From Subtercola boreus (GTDB lineage: Bacteria; Actinomycetota; Actinomycetes; Actinomycetales; Microbacteriaceae): a DNA stretch of 64,000 nucleotides. The DNA lies in NCBI RefSeq assembly GCF_003399625.1, contig NZ_NBXA01000026.1, forward strand, positions 124,001-188,000, read 5' to 3'. The notes under the pieces are model-generated. The model did no database searches. It was not told the origin of the DNA and saw nothing but the letters and a program-made list of their open reading frames with translations. Made by a program: the position numbers and the translations under genes. Shown here in pieces: positions 8,332 to 17,795 of the stretch (the first letter of the stretch is position 1; the number at the start of each line of letters is the position of its first letter).

Positions 8332-10236
8332 ATGAGCGACAGACGTCAACGGTTGCTCGACTTCCTCGCCGAGAACGACGGCTGGACGACGTCGAGCCAG
8401 CTCGCCGACCGTCTGGGAGTGACCACCCGCAGCGTCCGGAGCTATGTCACGGCGGCGAAGGCCGCGGCAGAACCGCTCGACATCATCTCGTCGTCGGCCG
8501 AGGGCTACCGGCTGAACCGTGACGCCTACGCGAACTGGCTGGGCCGCCCGGACTCACCGCGCGACCGGCTGCACCACGTCGTGCGGCGCCTGAACGAGTC
8601 GACGGACGGGGTCGACGTCTACGAGCTCGCCGCCAGCCTCTTCGTGAGCGAGTCGACCATCGAAGCCGATCTCCGGAAGGCCAGGCCGCTCCTCGAAGAG
8701 GCCGGTCTCACGCTGGCTCGCCAGGGCAGCATCGTCTCGGTCCAGGGCGGCGAGGAGAACCGGCGGCGCCTCGTGAGCCGCATGTTCCGGGACGAGAGCG
8801 CCCGCGGCTTCATCGAGGTCGAGCGCATCCAGAAGGAGTTCGGATCGGCCAACCTCACGGCCTTCAAGACAGATCTGCTGGCACTGCTCGACTCCGGCGG
8901 CTACTTCGTCAACGAATTCGGACTCGACAGCGTGCTGCTGCATGTGGCGATCGCGGTCGACCGCACCCAGAAGGACCTGGTGCTGGGGGCCGCGGATGTC
9001 GACCCCGGGGCATCCGTGCCGCCCGCCGAACTCGGGGCGGGCATCCATCGCCTCATGCGCACCCACTTCACGGTGACACTGTCGAACGCCGACCTCGACC
9101 ACCTCGTGCTGCTTCTGACGACACGGGTGATCACGCCCGGGCACGACCTGCCCGTGGAGGAGCAGACGGACACACTCGGCCTCACCGACGACGTCGAGTT
9201 CGTGCGGAGGATCGCCCGGAAGGCCGGTGAGCAGTATCTCGTCGACCTCGACGGTGACGAGTTCGCCGTGCGTCTCGCCCTGCACGTGCGGAACCTCGTG
9301 GCGCGGGCGCGGGTGAGTTCGTACTCGCGCAACCCGATGACGCGCTCGATCAAGACCTCGTACCCGATGACCTATGAACTCGCCGTCTTCATCGCCAGCG
9401 AGATCCAGCGCAAAGAGTCCATCACGATCAACGACGACGAGATCGCGTACATCGCCCTGCATGTCGGATCCCACCTCGAACGCCAGGCCCGGCGCGAAGA
9501 GATGGTCACCTGCACCCTGATCTTCCCGAACTATTACGACATCCACCTGATGATGCTGCGGCGGCTCGAAGAAGCGCTCGGCGAAGATGTACGGGTCGAG
9601 AAGATCATCACCCGCACCGATGTGGACCGTTCGGAGATCACCACAGACCTCACCATCACGACGGTGCCGGCGCTCGCCCTCGGCGACAACGCGGTGCTGG
9701 TGCAGACGTTCCTGACCGACGACGACATCGACACGGTGCGCCGAGCGGTACGCCGGGTGCGCCGGCACCAACGACGCCGGCAGTTGAAGGACGACCTGCT
9801 GCTCTACTTCAGCGAAGACCTCTTCGTGCGGAACCTCGCGGCGGTCGATGAGGTCGACATGATCACCCAGTTGGGCGACCGGATGCTCGCGCAGGGCATC
9901 ATCGACCAGCCCTACATCGACGGGGCGATCGAACGTGAGCGGATGTCGTCGACCGCCTTCACCGACTCCGTCGCCGTTCCGCATTCGATGCTGATGAGCG
10001 CGAACCGCACCGCGATCGCAATCGCTGTGAACGACCGGGCCATGGACTGGGGCGAGAACCGGGTGAACGTGATCGCGCTCATCGCCTTCTCCTCGAGCGG
10101 GCGCAACTCGTTCCAGAGCATCTTCGACCAGTTCGTCGAGGTCTTCTCCGAGCGGGACGACGTGCTGCAGCTGATTCGCGGGTCGACGGACTTCGCCGCG
10201 TTCATCGAGGAACTCGTGCACCTGATGGACAAGTGA
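8332..10236 (+). CDS. mtlR: PRD-domain transcriptional activator of the mannitol operon (MtlR/BglG-type)
   Basis: The 634-residue regulator starts MSDRRQRLLDFLAENDGWTT. It has an HTH domain (about 5-60) and a second helical DNA-binding region (about 75-145). Two PTS regulation domains follow, with histidines at 204 (LLHVAIAVDR), 318 (RLALHVRN) and 377 (YIALHVGSH). Then come an EIIB-like region (about 390-485) and a C-terminal EIIA-like domain with His551 in VAVPHSM. This is the architecture of MtlR-type activators, which sense HPr and IIA phosphorylation. The EIIB-like segment reads TCTLIFPNYYD and seems to lack the usual Cys P-loop. The gene is divergent from the operon it probably controls. 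Confidence 0.93.
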   Translation: MSDRRQRLLDFLAENDGWTTSSQLADRLGVTTRSVRSYVTAAKAAAEPLDIISSSAEGYRLNRDAYANWLGRPDSPRDRLHHVVRRLNESTDGVDVYELAASLFVSESTIEADLRKARPLLEEAGLTLARQGSIVSVQGGEENRRRLVSRMFRDESARGFIEVERIQKEFGSANLTAFKTDLLALLDSGGYFVNEFGLDSVLLHVAIAVDRTQKDLVLGAADVDPGASVPPAELGAGIHRLMRTHFTVTLSNADLDHLVLLLTTRVITPGHDLPVEEQTDTLGLTDDVEFVRRIARKAGEQYLVDLDGDEFAVRLALHVRNLVARARVSSYSRNPMTRSIKTSYPMTYELAVFIASEIQRKESITINDDEIAYIALHVGSHLERQARREEMVTCTLIFPNYYDIHLMMLRRLEEALGEDVRVEKIITRTDVDRSEITTDLTITTVPALALGDNAVLVQTFLTDDDIDTVRRAVRRVRRHQRRRQLKDDLLLYFSEDLFVRNLAAVDEVDMITQLGDRMLAQGIIDQPYIDGAIERERMSSTAFTDSVAVPHSMLMSANRTAIAIAVNDRAMDWGENRVNVIALIAFSSSGRNSFQSIFDQFVEVFSERDDVLQLIRGSTDFAAFIEELVHLMDK

Positions 10237-10245
10237 GTGTCGGCG

Positions 10246-10270
10246 GAGAGCGCCTTGAACAGGCGCTCTC
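10246..10270. terminator. Bidirectional terminator between convergent mtlR and map
   Basis: GAGAGCGCCT and AGGCGCTCTC form a perfect 10-bp stem with a five-base loop. It lies ten bases after the mtlR stop and 18 bases beyond the map stop. It has no strong T-run on either side. Confidence 0.75.
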
Positions 10271-10288
10271 TCTCAGCCGGGCACGCAG

Positions 10289-11119
10289 CTAAGGGACAGG
10301 CACCGGGGTGATACCGAGCGGCGCGAGGTCGGCCGCTCCCCCGTCGGCCGCCGTGAGCACCCAGATGCCACCGGCGTGCACCGCCACGGAATGCTCCCAG
10401 TGGGACGACATGCTGCCGTCAGCCGTCGCGACCGTCCAGTCGTCGTCCCGCGTGAACGTGTCGATACCGCCGGCCGTCACCATCGGCTCGATGGCCACGA
10501 CCAGGCCGGGCTTCACCTCGGGGCCACGAGCGCGCACCCGGTAGTTGAAGACGGGCGGCTCCTCGTGCATGCTGCGGCCGATGCCGTGCCCGATGTAGTC
10601 CGTCAGGATGCCGAACTGACCCTGGGACTCGATGTAGTCCTCGATGGCCTCGCCCACCTCGTTCAGGTGGCGGGCTGTCGCGAGCCGCGCGATGCCGTGC
10701 CAGAGCGACGCCCGCGTGACATCGCTGAGGCGCTGCCGCTCTGCGACGACATCCGGGCGCGTCGCATCGGGGAGTACGACGGTCACGGCGGAGTCTCCGC
10801 TCCAACCGCCCACGTCGGCACCGGAGTCGATCGACACGATGTCGCCGGGCTGCAGCACCCTCTCCCCCGGGATGCCGTGCACGACATCGTCGTTGACCGA
10901 AGCGCAGACGGTGTGCCGGTAACCGGGCACCATCTGGAAGTTCGATCGACCGCCGAGGGCACGGATCGCCGCATCGGCAGCACGATCGAGTTCGATCGTC
11001 GTCACCCCCGGGCGGATGATCGCGCGCACCGCATCGAGCGAGGCGAGCGTCACAAGCCCCGGCTCGACCATCAGCCGGAGTTCGGCCGGGGTCTTGTAGA
11101 TCGACTTGCGGAACGCCAC
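10289..11119 (-). CDS. map: Methionine aminopeptidase type I
   Basis: MetAP removes the initiator methionine from nascent proteins. The 276-residue protein has the metal site of the family: aspartates in IVSIDSGAD and WSGDSAVTV, a histidine in GHGIGRSMHEEP, and glutamates in VAIEPMV and HWEHSVAV. The histidine in YRHTVCASVND matches the substrate-contacting residue. No N-terminal SH3-binding zinc domain is present. It follows adk by 12 bases in the secY-adk-map group; the usual neighbour infA has been displaced by the mannitol locus. Confidence 0.97.
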   Translation of the reverse strand: MAFRKSIYKTPAELRLMVEPGLVTLASLDAVRAIIRPGVTTIELDRAADAAIRALGGRSNFQMVPGYRHTVCASVNDDVVHGIPGERVLQPGDIVSIDSGADVGGWSGDSAVTVVLPDATRPDVVAERQRLSDVTRASLWHGIARLATARHLNEVGEAIEDYIESQGQFGILTDYIGHGIGRSMHEEPPVFNYRVRARGPEVKPGLVVAIEPMVTAGGIDTFTRDDDWTVATADGSMSSHWEHSVAVHAGGIWVLTAADGGAADLAPLGITPVPVP

Positions 11120-11131
11120 AGGCGGTCTCGC

Positions 11132-11722
11132 CTAGTTGAGCGTGAGCACGATGCCGCGCTCGAGCAGAGCGTCGGTGATCCGCGTGGTGACAGCATCGAC
11201 AGAACCGAGGCCGTCGACAGTCACCACGAGGTCGCGGCTCTGGTAGAGGTCTATCAGAGGCGCGGTCTGCTCCTCGTACACATCGAGGCGATGACGGATG
11301 ACCTCTTCGGTGTCGTCGCTCCGGCCCTGGTCGAGCGCCCGCTTCGAAAGCCGGGTGACGATCTCGTCGGAGTCGGCGACCAGCAGCACGACCACGTCGA
11401 GCGAGTGCCCGCCGGCAGCGAGGATGTCGTCGAGTTCGTCGACCTGCGCGGTGGTCCGCGGGTAGCCGTCGAGCAGGAAACCGCCCGCGACGTCTGCCTC
11501 GTGGAGCCTCGAGCGCACTAGGTCGTTGGTCAGGCTGTCGGGAACGTACTTCCCGGCATCCATGAACTCCTTCGCCTTCAGACCCAGCTCGGTCTCCTCC
11601 GCCACATTCGCGCGGAAGATGTCACCGGTCGAGATCGCGGGTACACCGCACGCCTCCGAGAGTCGGACTGCCTGGGTGCCCTTGCCCGCACCGGGCGGTC
11701 CGATCAGGAGGAGACGTGTCAT
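11132..11722 (-). CDS. adk: Adenylate kinase (short form)
   Basis: Adk balances ATP, ADP and AMP. The 196-residue protein starts MTRLLLIGPPGAGKGTQAVR at 11722, with the P-loop at about residues 8-16. The AMP-binding segments ISTGDIFRANV and GFLLDGYPRTTAQ follow. The LID is short (KRALDQGRSDD) and lacks the zinc-finger cysteines, as in other actinobacterial enzymes. The ATG overlaps the secY stop by four bases (ATGA), so adk is coupled to secY. An in-frame extension into secY has no family similarity and is not used. Confidence 0.97.
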   Translation of the reverse strand: MTRLLLIGPPGAGKGTQAVRLSEACGVPAISTGDIFRANVAEETELGLKAKEFMDAGKYVPDSLTNDLVRSRLHEADVAGGFLLDGYPRTTAQVDELDDILAAGGHSLDVVVLLVADSDEIVTRLSKRALDQGRSDDTEEVIRHRLDVYEEQTAPLIDLYQSRDLVVTVDGLGSVDAVTTRITDALLERGIVLTLN

Positions 11723-13041
11723 CGCAGGAGTCCTTCGTAGTGCCGCTGCTGGAGCTGGGAGTCGATCTGCTTCACCGTCTCGAGCCCGACACCGACGATG
11801 ATCAGGATCGAAGCGCCACCGAACGGGAAGTTCTGGTTGGCTCCGATCAACGAGAACGCGGCAAGGGGTATGAGTGCGATCAGCCCCAGGTAGACAGAAC
11901 CGGGGAGCGTGATGCGGGTCAGCACATAGTCGAGGTATTCGGCCGTGGGCCTGCCCGCGCGGATACCGGGGATGAACCCGCCGTACTTCTTCATGTTGTC
12001 GGCGACCTCTTCGGGGTTGAAGGTGATCGCGACGTAGAAGTACGTGAAGCCCACGATGAGCAGGAAGTACAGCAGCATGTAGAGCGGGTGATCGCCCTTG
12101 GTCAGGTAGTTCGTGACCCAGGTCACCCACGCAGCGGGCTCCTGGCCCGCCTTCGGCTGGTTGAACTGAGCGATGAGGGCCGGCAGGTACAGCAGCGATG
12201 ACGCGAAGATGACGGGTACGACGCCGGCCATGTTGACCTTGATCGGGATGTAGGTGTTGTTGCCGCCGTACGTGCGCCTGCCGACCATCCGTTTCGCATA
12301 CTGCACGGGAATGCGGCGCTGCGACTGTTCGACGAACACCACTCCCGCCATGGTCGCGATGCCGATGACGAGGACTACGGCGAGGATCTCGACTCCCTGC
12401 TGCTGCCAGATCGACTGCAGCGAACCCGGGAAGCGGGCGGCGATCGAGGTGAAGATGAGGAGCGACATGCCGTTGCCGATGCCGCGCTCGGTGACGAGTT
12501 CACCCATCCACATGATGAGGCCGGTACCGGCGGTCATGGTGATGACCATCAGCATGATGGCGTACCAGGAGCTGTCCGTGATCAGGTTGCTGCACTGTGT
12601 CGTCGTGCTGTTGCCGAACAGGGCGCCGCTTCGCGCCACGGTGATCAGCGTCGTCGACTGGAGCACGCCGAGCGCGATCGTCAGGTAGCGCGTGTACTGC
12701 GTGAGCTTCGACTGACCGGACTGGCCCTCCTTGTAGAGGGTCTCGAAGTGCGGGATAACCACGCGGAGAAGCTGCACGATGATCGATGCCGTGATGTAGG
12801 GCATGATGCCGAGCGCGAAGATCGACAGCTGAAGCAGCGCCCCACCACTGAACAGGTTGACCAGTTCGTAGAGACCCGACGTGCTCTGGTTCGCGGCAAG
12901 ACAGGCCTGCACGTTTCCGAAGTCCACGAAGGGTGCAGGAATGAAGGACCCCAGCCGGAACAGCGCGATGATGCCCAGCGTGAAGAGAATTTTCCGGCGG
13001 AGATCCGGAGTACGGAAGATCCTGCCGACGGCTCTGAACAA
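11719..13041 (-). CDS. secY: Preprotein translocase subunit SecY
   Basis: SecY is the channel of the Sec translocon in the inner membrane. The 440-residue protein starts at TTG (MFRAVGRIFRTPDLRRK) with AGGAGG eight bases upstream. It has about ten hydrophobic segments, the plug region after SFIPAPFVDF and the cytoplasmic loop EQSQRRIPVQYAKRM. The C-terminal SecA/ribosome loop is DNMKKYGGFIPGIRAGRPT. A terminator after rplO separates it from the spc operon, so secY-adk-map probably forms its own unit. Confidence 0.97.
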   Translation of the reverse strand: MFRAVGRIFRTPDLRRKILFTLGIIALFRLGSFIPAPFVDFGNVQACLAANQSTSGLYELVNLFSGGALLQLSIFALGIMPYITASIIVQLLRVVIPHFETLYKEGQSGQSKLTQYTRYLTIALGVLQSTTLITVARSGALFGNSTTTQCSNLITDSSWYAIMLMVITMTAGTGLIMWMGELVTERGIGNGMSLLIFTSIAARFPGSLQSIWQQQGVEILAVVLVIGIATMAGVVFVEQSQRRIPVQYAKRMVGRRTYGGNNTYIPIKVNMAGVVPVIFASSLLYLPALIAQFNQPKAGQEPAAWVTWVTNYLTKGDHPLYMLLYFLLIVGFTYFYVAITFNPEEVADNMKKYGGFIPGIRAGRPTAEYLDYVLTRITLPGSVYLGLIALIPLAAFSLIGANQNFPFGGASILIIVGVGLETVKQIDSQLQQRHYEGLLR

Positions 13042-13150
13042 AAAAAGGCCTCCTGCTAGGTGGATACGAGACTTCTGCGGGCAGAATCCTCAACAGGAAA
13101 GAATTCCCACACAGACTCTACTCGATACTCCTCGGGCCGAGAGGCCAAAA

Positions 13151-13178
13151 GGGGCGGCTGCCCGAAGGTAGCCGCCCC
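13151..13178 (-). terminator. Rho-independent terminator after rplO (end of spc operon)
   Basis: Read on the minus strand, a 9-bp GC-rich stem (GGGGCGGCT at 13151-13159 with AGCCGCCCC at 13170-13178) is followed directly by four T residues. It lies 22 bases beyond the rplO stop and 110 bases before the secY start. It ends the S10/spc transcript. Confidence 0.85.
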
Positions 13179-13199
13179 CGCGACGAGCGTGGTGCAGTG

Positions 13200-13784
13200 T
13201 TACTTGACGGAACCGCCGGCTGCAACGATCTTCTGCTCTGCCGAGCTCGAGACCTTGTCGACCGTGACGTTCAGCTTGACTGCGATGTCGCCGTTGCCGA
13301 GAACCTTGACCATCTCGTTGTCGCGAACCGCACCCTTGGTGACGAGGTCGGCGATCGTGACGTCTCCACCCGAGGGGTAGAGCTCAGCGAGACGGTCGAG
13401 GTTGACGACCTGGTAGTACACCTTGAACGGGTTCTTGAACCCACGCAGCTTCGGCGTGCGCATGTGCTGCGGCATCTGGCCACCCTCGAACCCGAGACGC
13501 ACCTTGTAGCGTGCCTTCGTGCCCTTGGTGCCACGGCCCGCGGTCTTACCCTTGGAGCCTTCACCACGACCGACACGCTGGCGGGCCTTCTTGGCACCCG
13601 CTGCGGGACGGAGGTGATGCACCTTCAGCACCTGCTCGCGAGCCTCGGCGGGAGCTGCGACGACCGTGGTGGTCTTCGCAGCGGCGTCGGTCGCGGCCGG
13701 AGCCTTCTTGACGGCGGCCTTCTTGGGGGCCGCTGCCTTCTTGGGAGCCGCTGCTGCAGCGGACTCGGTTGCTTCTTCAGCCAT
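13200..13784 (-). CDS. rplO: 50S ribosomal protein L15 with N-terminal Ala/Lys extension
   Basis: L15 is a late-assembly protein of the 50S subunit. The 194 residues are longer than the usual 145-150. The first 50 or so are low-complexity Ala/Lys/Thr sequence with PKKAA repeats. The canonical core begins at [19 protein letters not shown], followed by [18 protein letters not shown] and the C-terminal [15 protein letters not shown]. The start overlaps the rpmD stop by one base. The extension is in frame and at the only good start, so it is probably translated. Confidence 0.96.
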   Translation of the reverse strand: MAEEATESAAAAAPKKAAAPKKAAVKKAPAATDAAAKTTTVVAAPAEAREQVLKVHHLRPAAGAKKARQRVGRGEGSKGKTAGRGTKGTKARYKVRLGFEGGQMPQHMRTPKLRGFKNPFKVYYQVVNLDRLAELYPSGGDVTIADLVTKGAVRDNEMVKVLGNGDIAVKLNVTVDKVSSSAEQKIVAAGGSVK

Positions 13785-13969
13785 TAGTCAATCTCCTCGA
13801 CTTTCACCAGGTGAGCGACGTGGCGAACGTAGCCGCGGTTCTGCGAGTTGTCCTCACGCACAACGAACTGGCCGATGCGGTGGAGGCCCAGGCTACGCAG
13901 AGTGTCGCGCTGGTCTTGCTTTTCGCTGATCTTGGATTTGATCTGCGTGATCTTCAGGCTCGTAGCCAT
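13784..13969 (-). CDS. rpmD: 50S ribosomal protein L30
   Basis: L30 is a small 50S protein. I take the ATG at 13969, giving 61 residues ([20 protein letters not shown] to LVKVEEID), the normal length. It contains the conserved [13 protein letters not shown] and the ending [10 protein letters not shown]. An upstream in-frame extension into rpsE is not family-like. The start overlaps the rpsE stop by one base. Confidence 0.96.
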   Translation of the reverse strand: MATSLKITQIKSKISEKQDQRDTLRSLGLHRIGQFVVREDNSQNRGYVRHVAHLVKVEEID

Positions 13970-14688
13970 CAGGCACCTGCCTTTGCGAGAGCGGCGGCCG
14001 CGTCGGCGTCTGCCTGGGCACGGAGCAGGCGTGGGGGCACGACCTGCTCGAGCGTCAGGCCACGACGTGCTGCCACGGCGCGGGGCTCTTCGAGCTGCTT
14101 GAGCGCCTCGACGGTCGCGTGGACGATGTTGATGGTGTTCGACGAACCGAGCGACTTGCTCAGCACATCGTGGATGCCAGCGCACTCCAGCACGGCGCGA
14201 ACCGGGCCACCGGCGATGACGCCGGTACCGGCAGCAGCGGGGCGGAGCAGGACGACGCCTGCAGCAGCCTCACCCTGGACGGGGTGCGGGATCGTGTTGG
14301 CGACACGGGGGACGCGGAAGAAGTTCTTCTTCGCCTCCTCGACACCCTTCGAGATCGCGGTGGGCACCTCGCGGGCCTTGCCGTAGCCGACGCCGACCAG
14401 ACCGTTGCCGTCACCGACGACGACGAGAGCGGTGAAGCTGAAGCGACGACCACCCTTCACCACCTTGGAGACGCGGTTGATGGTGACAACACGCTCGAGG
14501 AACTGGCTCTTGTCGGAATCGCGCGATCCGCGGTCCTTGTTCGGATTGCGCTCACGGCCGCCACGACGAGCCTCGCGGGGCTCGTTCTGGGCGGCAGCAG
14601 TGGTCTCGGTTGCGGGAGCCTCAGTCGCTGAGGCTTCAGTGCTCGTAGCGTCTGCCACGGTAGCTTCCTTTGCTTTTTCGTCGGTCAC
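13969..14688 (-). CDS. rpsE: 30S ribosomal protein S5 with extended termini
   Basis: S5 takes part in decoding accuracy and mRNA unwinding at the 30S entry site. The 239-residue product is longer than usual (about 165-200). An N-terminal tail of about 60 residues is rich in Ala, Thr and Glu and then in Arg/Asp. The conserved domain starts at [20 protein letters not shown] and continues with [20 protein letters not shown] and [15 protein letters not shown]. It overlaps rplR by four bases (ATGA). Confidence 0.97.
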   Translation of the reverse strand: MTDEKAKEATVADATSTEASATEAPATETTAAAQNEPREARRGGRERNPNKDRGSRDSDKSQFLERVVTINRVSKVVKGGRRFSFTALVVVGDGNGLVGVGYGKAREVPTAISKGVEEAKKNFFRVPRVANTIPHPVQGEAAAGVVLLRPAAAGTGVIAGGPVRAVLECAGIHDVLSKSLGSSNTINIVHATVEALKQLEEPRAVAARRGLTLEQVVPPRLLRAQADADAAAALAKAGA

Positions 14689-15056
14689 AGGTCCAGACCA
14701 CCCTCTCGGGCGCCGTCGGCGACAGCCGCGACACGTCCGGCGTAGCGGTTGCCGCCACGGTCGAAGACGACCGCTTCGATGCCGGCAGCCTTGGCACGCT
14801 CGGCGACCAGTTCGCCGACCTTGCGGGCCTTCGCGGACTTGTCACCGTCGAAGACGCGCAGATCCGCTTCGAGTGTCGAAGCCGATGCGAGGGTGAAACC
14901 CTTGCTGTCGTCGACGACCTGCACGAACACGTGGCGGGCCGAACGGGTGACGACCAGGCGCGGACGCACCTCGGTGCCCTCGATCTTCTTGCGCAGGCGG
15001 TCGTGGCGACGGCCGCGTGCTGCGGCCTTGCTCTTGCCTCTAGTTCCAGTAGCCAT
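14685..15056 (-). CDS. rplR: 50S ribosomal protein L18
   Basis: L18 binds 5S rRNA and anchors it in the central protuberance. The 123 residues begin with a basic segment ([20 protein letters not shown]). They carry the family motifs [20 protein letters not shown] and [26 protein letters not shown]. Length is normal. It starts two bases after the rplF stop and overlaps rpsE at its end. Confidence 0.97.
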   Translation of the reverse strand: MATGTRGKSKAAARGRRHDRLRKKIEGTEVRPRLVVTRSARHVFVQVVDDSKGFTLASASTLEADLRVFDGDKSAKARKVGELVAERAKAAGIEAVVFDRGGNRYAGRVAAVADGAREGGLDL

Positions 15057-15058
15057 GA

Positions 15059-15595
15059 TTACTTACCGCTCTTTCCGGCCTTGCGACGAACGACTTCGCC
15101 GGCGTAGCGCACACCCTTGCCCTTGTAGGGCTCTGGCTTCCGCAACTTACGAATGTTGGCAGCTACTTCGCCGACAGCCTGCTTGTCGATACCGCTGACA
15201 GTGAGCTTGTTGACACCCTCCACCGTGAAGCTGATGCCCGCGGGCGGCTCGACGGTGATGGAGTGGGAGTAACCGAGAGCGAACTCGACGTTCGCGCCCT
15301 TGGCGGCAACGCGGTAACCGGTTCCGACGACCTCGAGGCCCTTGGAGTAACCCTCGGTGACACCGATGATCTGGTTGGCGATGAGCGTGCGGGTCAGACC
15401 GTGCAGCGAACGCGACTCGCGCTCGTCGTCGGGACGGGTGACCAGGATCTGGCCGTCTTCGACCTTCGCCTCGATCGGAGCCTTGACGGTGAGCGTGAGC
15501 TCACCCTTCGGTCCCTTGACCTGAACGAGCTGGCCGTCGATGGAGATGTCGACCCCCGCGGGGATCGGAATGGGGAGTCTGCCGATACGTGACAT
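15059..15595 (-). CDS. rplF: 50S ribosomal protein L6
   Basis: L6 lies near the sarcin-ricin loop and the factor-binding site of the 50S subunit. The 178-residue protein has the two repeated domains of the family. It starts [17 protein letters not shown] and ends with the RNA-binding motif [24 protein letters not shown]. Length matches. It follows rpsH with a six-base gap. Confidence 0.98.
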   Translation of the reverse strand: MSRIGRLPIPIPAGVDISIDGQLVQVKGPKGELTLTVKAPIEAKVEDGQILVTRPDDERESRSLHGLTRTLIANQIIGVTEGYSKGLEVVGTGYRVAAKGANVEFALGYSHSITVEPPAGISFTVEGVNKLTVSGIDKQAVGEVAANIRKLRKPEPYKGKGVRYAGEVVRRKAGKSGK

Positions 15596-15601
15596 CAGTG
15601 A

Positions 15602-16000
15602 TCACCACACGTAGGCGAGGACTTCCCCACCCACGCCCTTCTTGGAAGCCTGTCGGTCGGTCAGCAGACCGGACGACGTTGAGAGGATTGCGACGCCGAG
15701 TCCACCGAGAACCGTGGGGATCTCCGTCGACTTTGCGTAGACCCGGAGGCCGGGCTTCGAAACGCGCTTGATGCCCGCGATCGAACGCTCACGGTTCGGG
15801 CCGAACTTGAGGGCGAGGGTCAGCGTCTGGCCGACCTCTGCGTCTTTGACATCCCACGAGGCGATGTAACCCTCGCTCTTGAGGATGTCGGCGATGTGCG
15901 ACTTGAGCTTCGAGTGCGGCATCGACACGGTGTCGTGGAATGCCGAGTTGGCGTTCCGCAGTCTGGTCAGCATGTCTGCGACCGGATCTGTCATTGTCAT
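15602..16000 (-). CDS. rpsH: 30S ribosomal protein S8
   Basis: S8 binds helix 21 of 16S rRNA; in Escherichia coli it also represses the spc operon. The ATG at 16000 gives 132 residues ([18 protein letters not shown]), the family length, with AGAAGG about ten bases upstream. The C-terminal signature [26 protein letters not shown] is present. Only 126 bases separate it from rplE, too short for rpsN, which often lies there. Confidence 0.98.
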   Translation of the reverse strand: MTMTDPVADMLTRLRNANSAFHDTVSMPHSKLKSHIADILKSEGYIASWDVKDAEVGQTLTLALKFGPNRERSIAGIKRVSKPGLRVYAKSTEIPTVLGGLGVAILSTSSGLLTDRQASKKGVGGEVLAYVW

Positions 16001-16126
16001 GGAAGTGGTGCCCTTCTGGCCTGGTTTCGACATCCTGTGCAAGGATGCCGACCTGTGGTCTTGGCCGGCTCAGCCGAGTTGCTGAGCCGGGTACTGCTGG
16101 TGTCGCGGTGGTGCAGGAGCAGAGAA

Positions 16127-16717
16127 CTAGGCGTTCTCGGCGGTCTTGAACGGGAAGCCGAGCGCCTTGAGCAGCGCGCGACCCTCGTCGTCGGTCTTCG
16201 CGGTGGTGACGACGGTGATGTCGAACCCACGCACGCGATCGATCCTGTCCTGGTCGATCTCGTGGAACATCGACTGCTCGGTGAGACCGAAGGTGTAGTT
16301 GCCCGATCCGTCGAACTGGCGGTCGGAGAGACCACGGAAGTCGCGGATACGAGGAAGCGCCAGCGAGATCAGGCGGTCGAGGAACTCCCAGGCGCGGTCG
16401 CCACGAAGCGTGACGTGTGCACCGATGGGCTGGCCCTCGCGCAGCTTGAACTGGGCGATCGACTTGCGGGCCTTGGTGACCTGCGGCTTCTGGCCGGTGA
16501 TCGCGGTGAGGTCCTTGACGGCCCCATCGATGATCTTGCCGTCGCGGGCTGCCTCACCGACACCGGTGTTCACAACGACCTTGATGAGGCCGGGAACCTG
16601 GTGGATGTTCGTGAAACCGAAGTCCTTCTTGAGCTGGGACATGATCTCGGTCTGGTACTTCTGCTTCAGGCGCGGCTGGATTTTGCCAGCGGGCGCTGCA
16701 GTTGCAGTGTCAGTCAT
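16127..16717 (-). CDS. rplE: 50S ribosomal protein L5
   Basis: L5 binds 5S rRNA and contacts the 30S head in bridge B1b. The 196-residue protein has a short Thr/Ala-rich lead and then the core [32 protein letters not shown] and the loop [20 protein letters not shown]. The end [14 protein letters not shown] is typical. The start overlaps the rplX stop by one base. Confidence 0.98.
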   Translation of the reverse strand: MTDTATAAPAGKIQPRLKQKYQTEIMSQLKKDFGFTNIHQVPGLIKVVVNTGVGEAARDGKIIDGAVKDLTAITGQKPQVTKARKSIAQFKLREGQPIGAHVTLRGDRAWEFLDRLISLALPRIRDFRGLSDRQFDGSGNYTFGLTEQSMFHEIDQDRIDRVRGFDITVVTTAKTDDEGRALLKALGFPFKTAENA

Positions 16718-17076
16718 TACAGGTCCTTACCTGATTTCTTGGCGTAACGAATGCGGACATTCTTGGTCACGCCGTCTTTGGTGACCTGCTCGACGCGGAA
16801 GCCGACGCGGGTCGGCTTCTTGGTCTCAGGATCGATGAGCGCCACATTCGACACGTGGATCGGGGCCTCGACGGTCTCGATGCCACCGGTCTTGGTGCCG
16901 CGCTGGGTCTGGCCGACGCGAACGTGCTTCTTCACGAAGTTGATGCCTTCGACGATGACGCGGTTCTTGTCGACCTGCACCTCGATGACACGACCCTGCT
17001 TGCCGCGGTCTCCGCCGCGAGCCTGGCTCTTGCCGGTGATGAGCTGGACGACGTCGCCCTTTTTGATGTTCGCCAT
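16717..17076 (-). CDS. rplX: 50S ribosomal protein L24
   Basis: L24 is an early assembly initiator of the 50S subunit and sits at the exit tunnel. The 119 residues contain the KOW motif near the N-terminus ([20 protein letters not shown]) and the stretch [14 protein letters not shown]. Length is slightly above the E. coli protein and normal for actinobacteria. It follows rplN by two bases. Confidence 0.97.
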   Translation of the reverse strand: MANIKKGDVVQLITGKSQARGGDRGKQGRVIEVQVDKNRVIVEGINFVKKHVRVGQTQRGTKTGGIETVEAPIHVSNVALIDPETKKPTRVGFRVEQVTKDGVTKNVRIRYAKKSGKDL

Positions 17077-17078
17077 GA

Positions 17079-17450
17079 TTAAATGACCTCCGGTGCCAGC
17101 GAGATGATCTTCATGAAGCTCTTGTCGCGAAGCTCGCGGCCGACCGGGCCGAAGACACGGGAGCCGCGAGGCTCCTTGTCGTTGGCGCGGAGGATGACCG
17201 CTGCGTTCTCGTCGAACTTGATGTAGGAACCGTCGACGCGACGGGTCTCTTTCTTGGTGCGCACGATGACGGCTTTGACGACGTCTCCACGCTTGACGGT
17301 GCCGCCCGGGATCGCGTCCTTGACGGTGGCGACGATGATGTCACCGAGGCCGGCGTAACGGCGTCCTGAACCACCGAGTACACGGATGGTCAGCAGCTCT
17401 TTGGCGCCGGTGTTGTCGGCGACCTTGAGCCGGGATTCCTGCTGAATCAC
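17079..17450 (-). CDS. rplN: 50S ribosomal protein L14
   Basis: L14 forms bridges to the 30S subunit and binds near the factor site. The start is GTG at 17450, giving 123 residues ([20 protein letters not shown]). The motifs [15 protein letters not shown] and [20 protein letters not shown] are those of the family. It is the first gene after rpsQ, from which it is separated by a stable hairpin; in many bacteria this junction is the S10/spc border. Confidence 0.98.
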   Translation of the reverse strand: MIQQESRLKVADNTGAKELLTIRVLGGSGRRYAGLGDIIVATVKDAIPGGTVKRGDVVKAVIVRTKKETRRVDGSYIKFDENAAVILRANDKEPRGSRVFGPVGRELRDKSFMKIISLAPEVI

Positions 17451-17466
17451 TTCTACTCCTTACGTA

Positions 17467-17488
17467 AGTAAGCGCGGGGGCGCTTACT
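17467..17488 (-). other. Hairpin at the rpsQ-rplN junction (S10/spc border)
   Basis: AGTAAGCGC (17467-17475) pairs perfectly with GCGCTTACT (17480-17488) around four G residues; the right arm contains the rpsQ stop codon. It lies just before rplN, where the spc operon begins in other bacteria. It may be an attenuator or processing site. Confidence 0.6.
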
Positions 17489-17795
17489 TGGCCTTTTCGA
17501 GGATCTCGACCAGGCGCCAGCGCTTGGTGGCGCTCAGCGGACGGGTCTCGGAGATGAGCACCAGGTCGCCGATGCCAGCGCTGTTGGCCTCATCGTGCAC
17601 CTTCACCTTGGAGGTGCGGCGGATGACCTTGCCGTACAGGGGGTGCTTCACGCGGTCTTCGACCTCGACGACGATGGTCTTCTGCATCTTGTCGCTCGTG
17701 ACGTAGCCACGACGGGTCTTGCGGTAGCCGCGCTCCTGGACGGGCGCGGCAACAGTCTCGACGGGTGCAGCTGAAGCTGCCTCAGTCTTAGCCAT
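17484..17795 (-). CDS. rpsQ: 30S ribosomal protein S17
   Basis: S17 is a primary 16S rRNA-binding protein with an OB fold. The 103 residues include an N-terminal Ala-rich tail of about 20 and the core [39 protein letters not shown] and [20 protein letters not shown] follow. It overlaps the rpmC stop by one base. The tail makes it longer than the usual 80-90 residues. Confidence 0.97.
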   Translation of the reverse strand: MAKTEAASAAPVETVAAPVQERGYRKTRRGYVTSDKMQKTIVVEVEDRVKHPLYGKVIRRTSKVKVHDEANSAGIGDLVLISETRPLSATKRWRLVEILEKAK

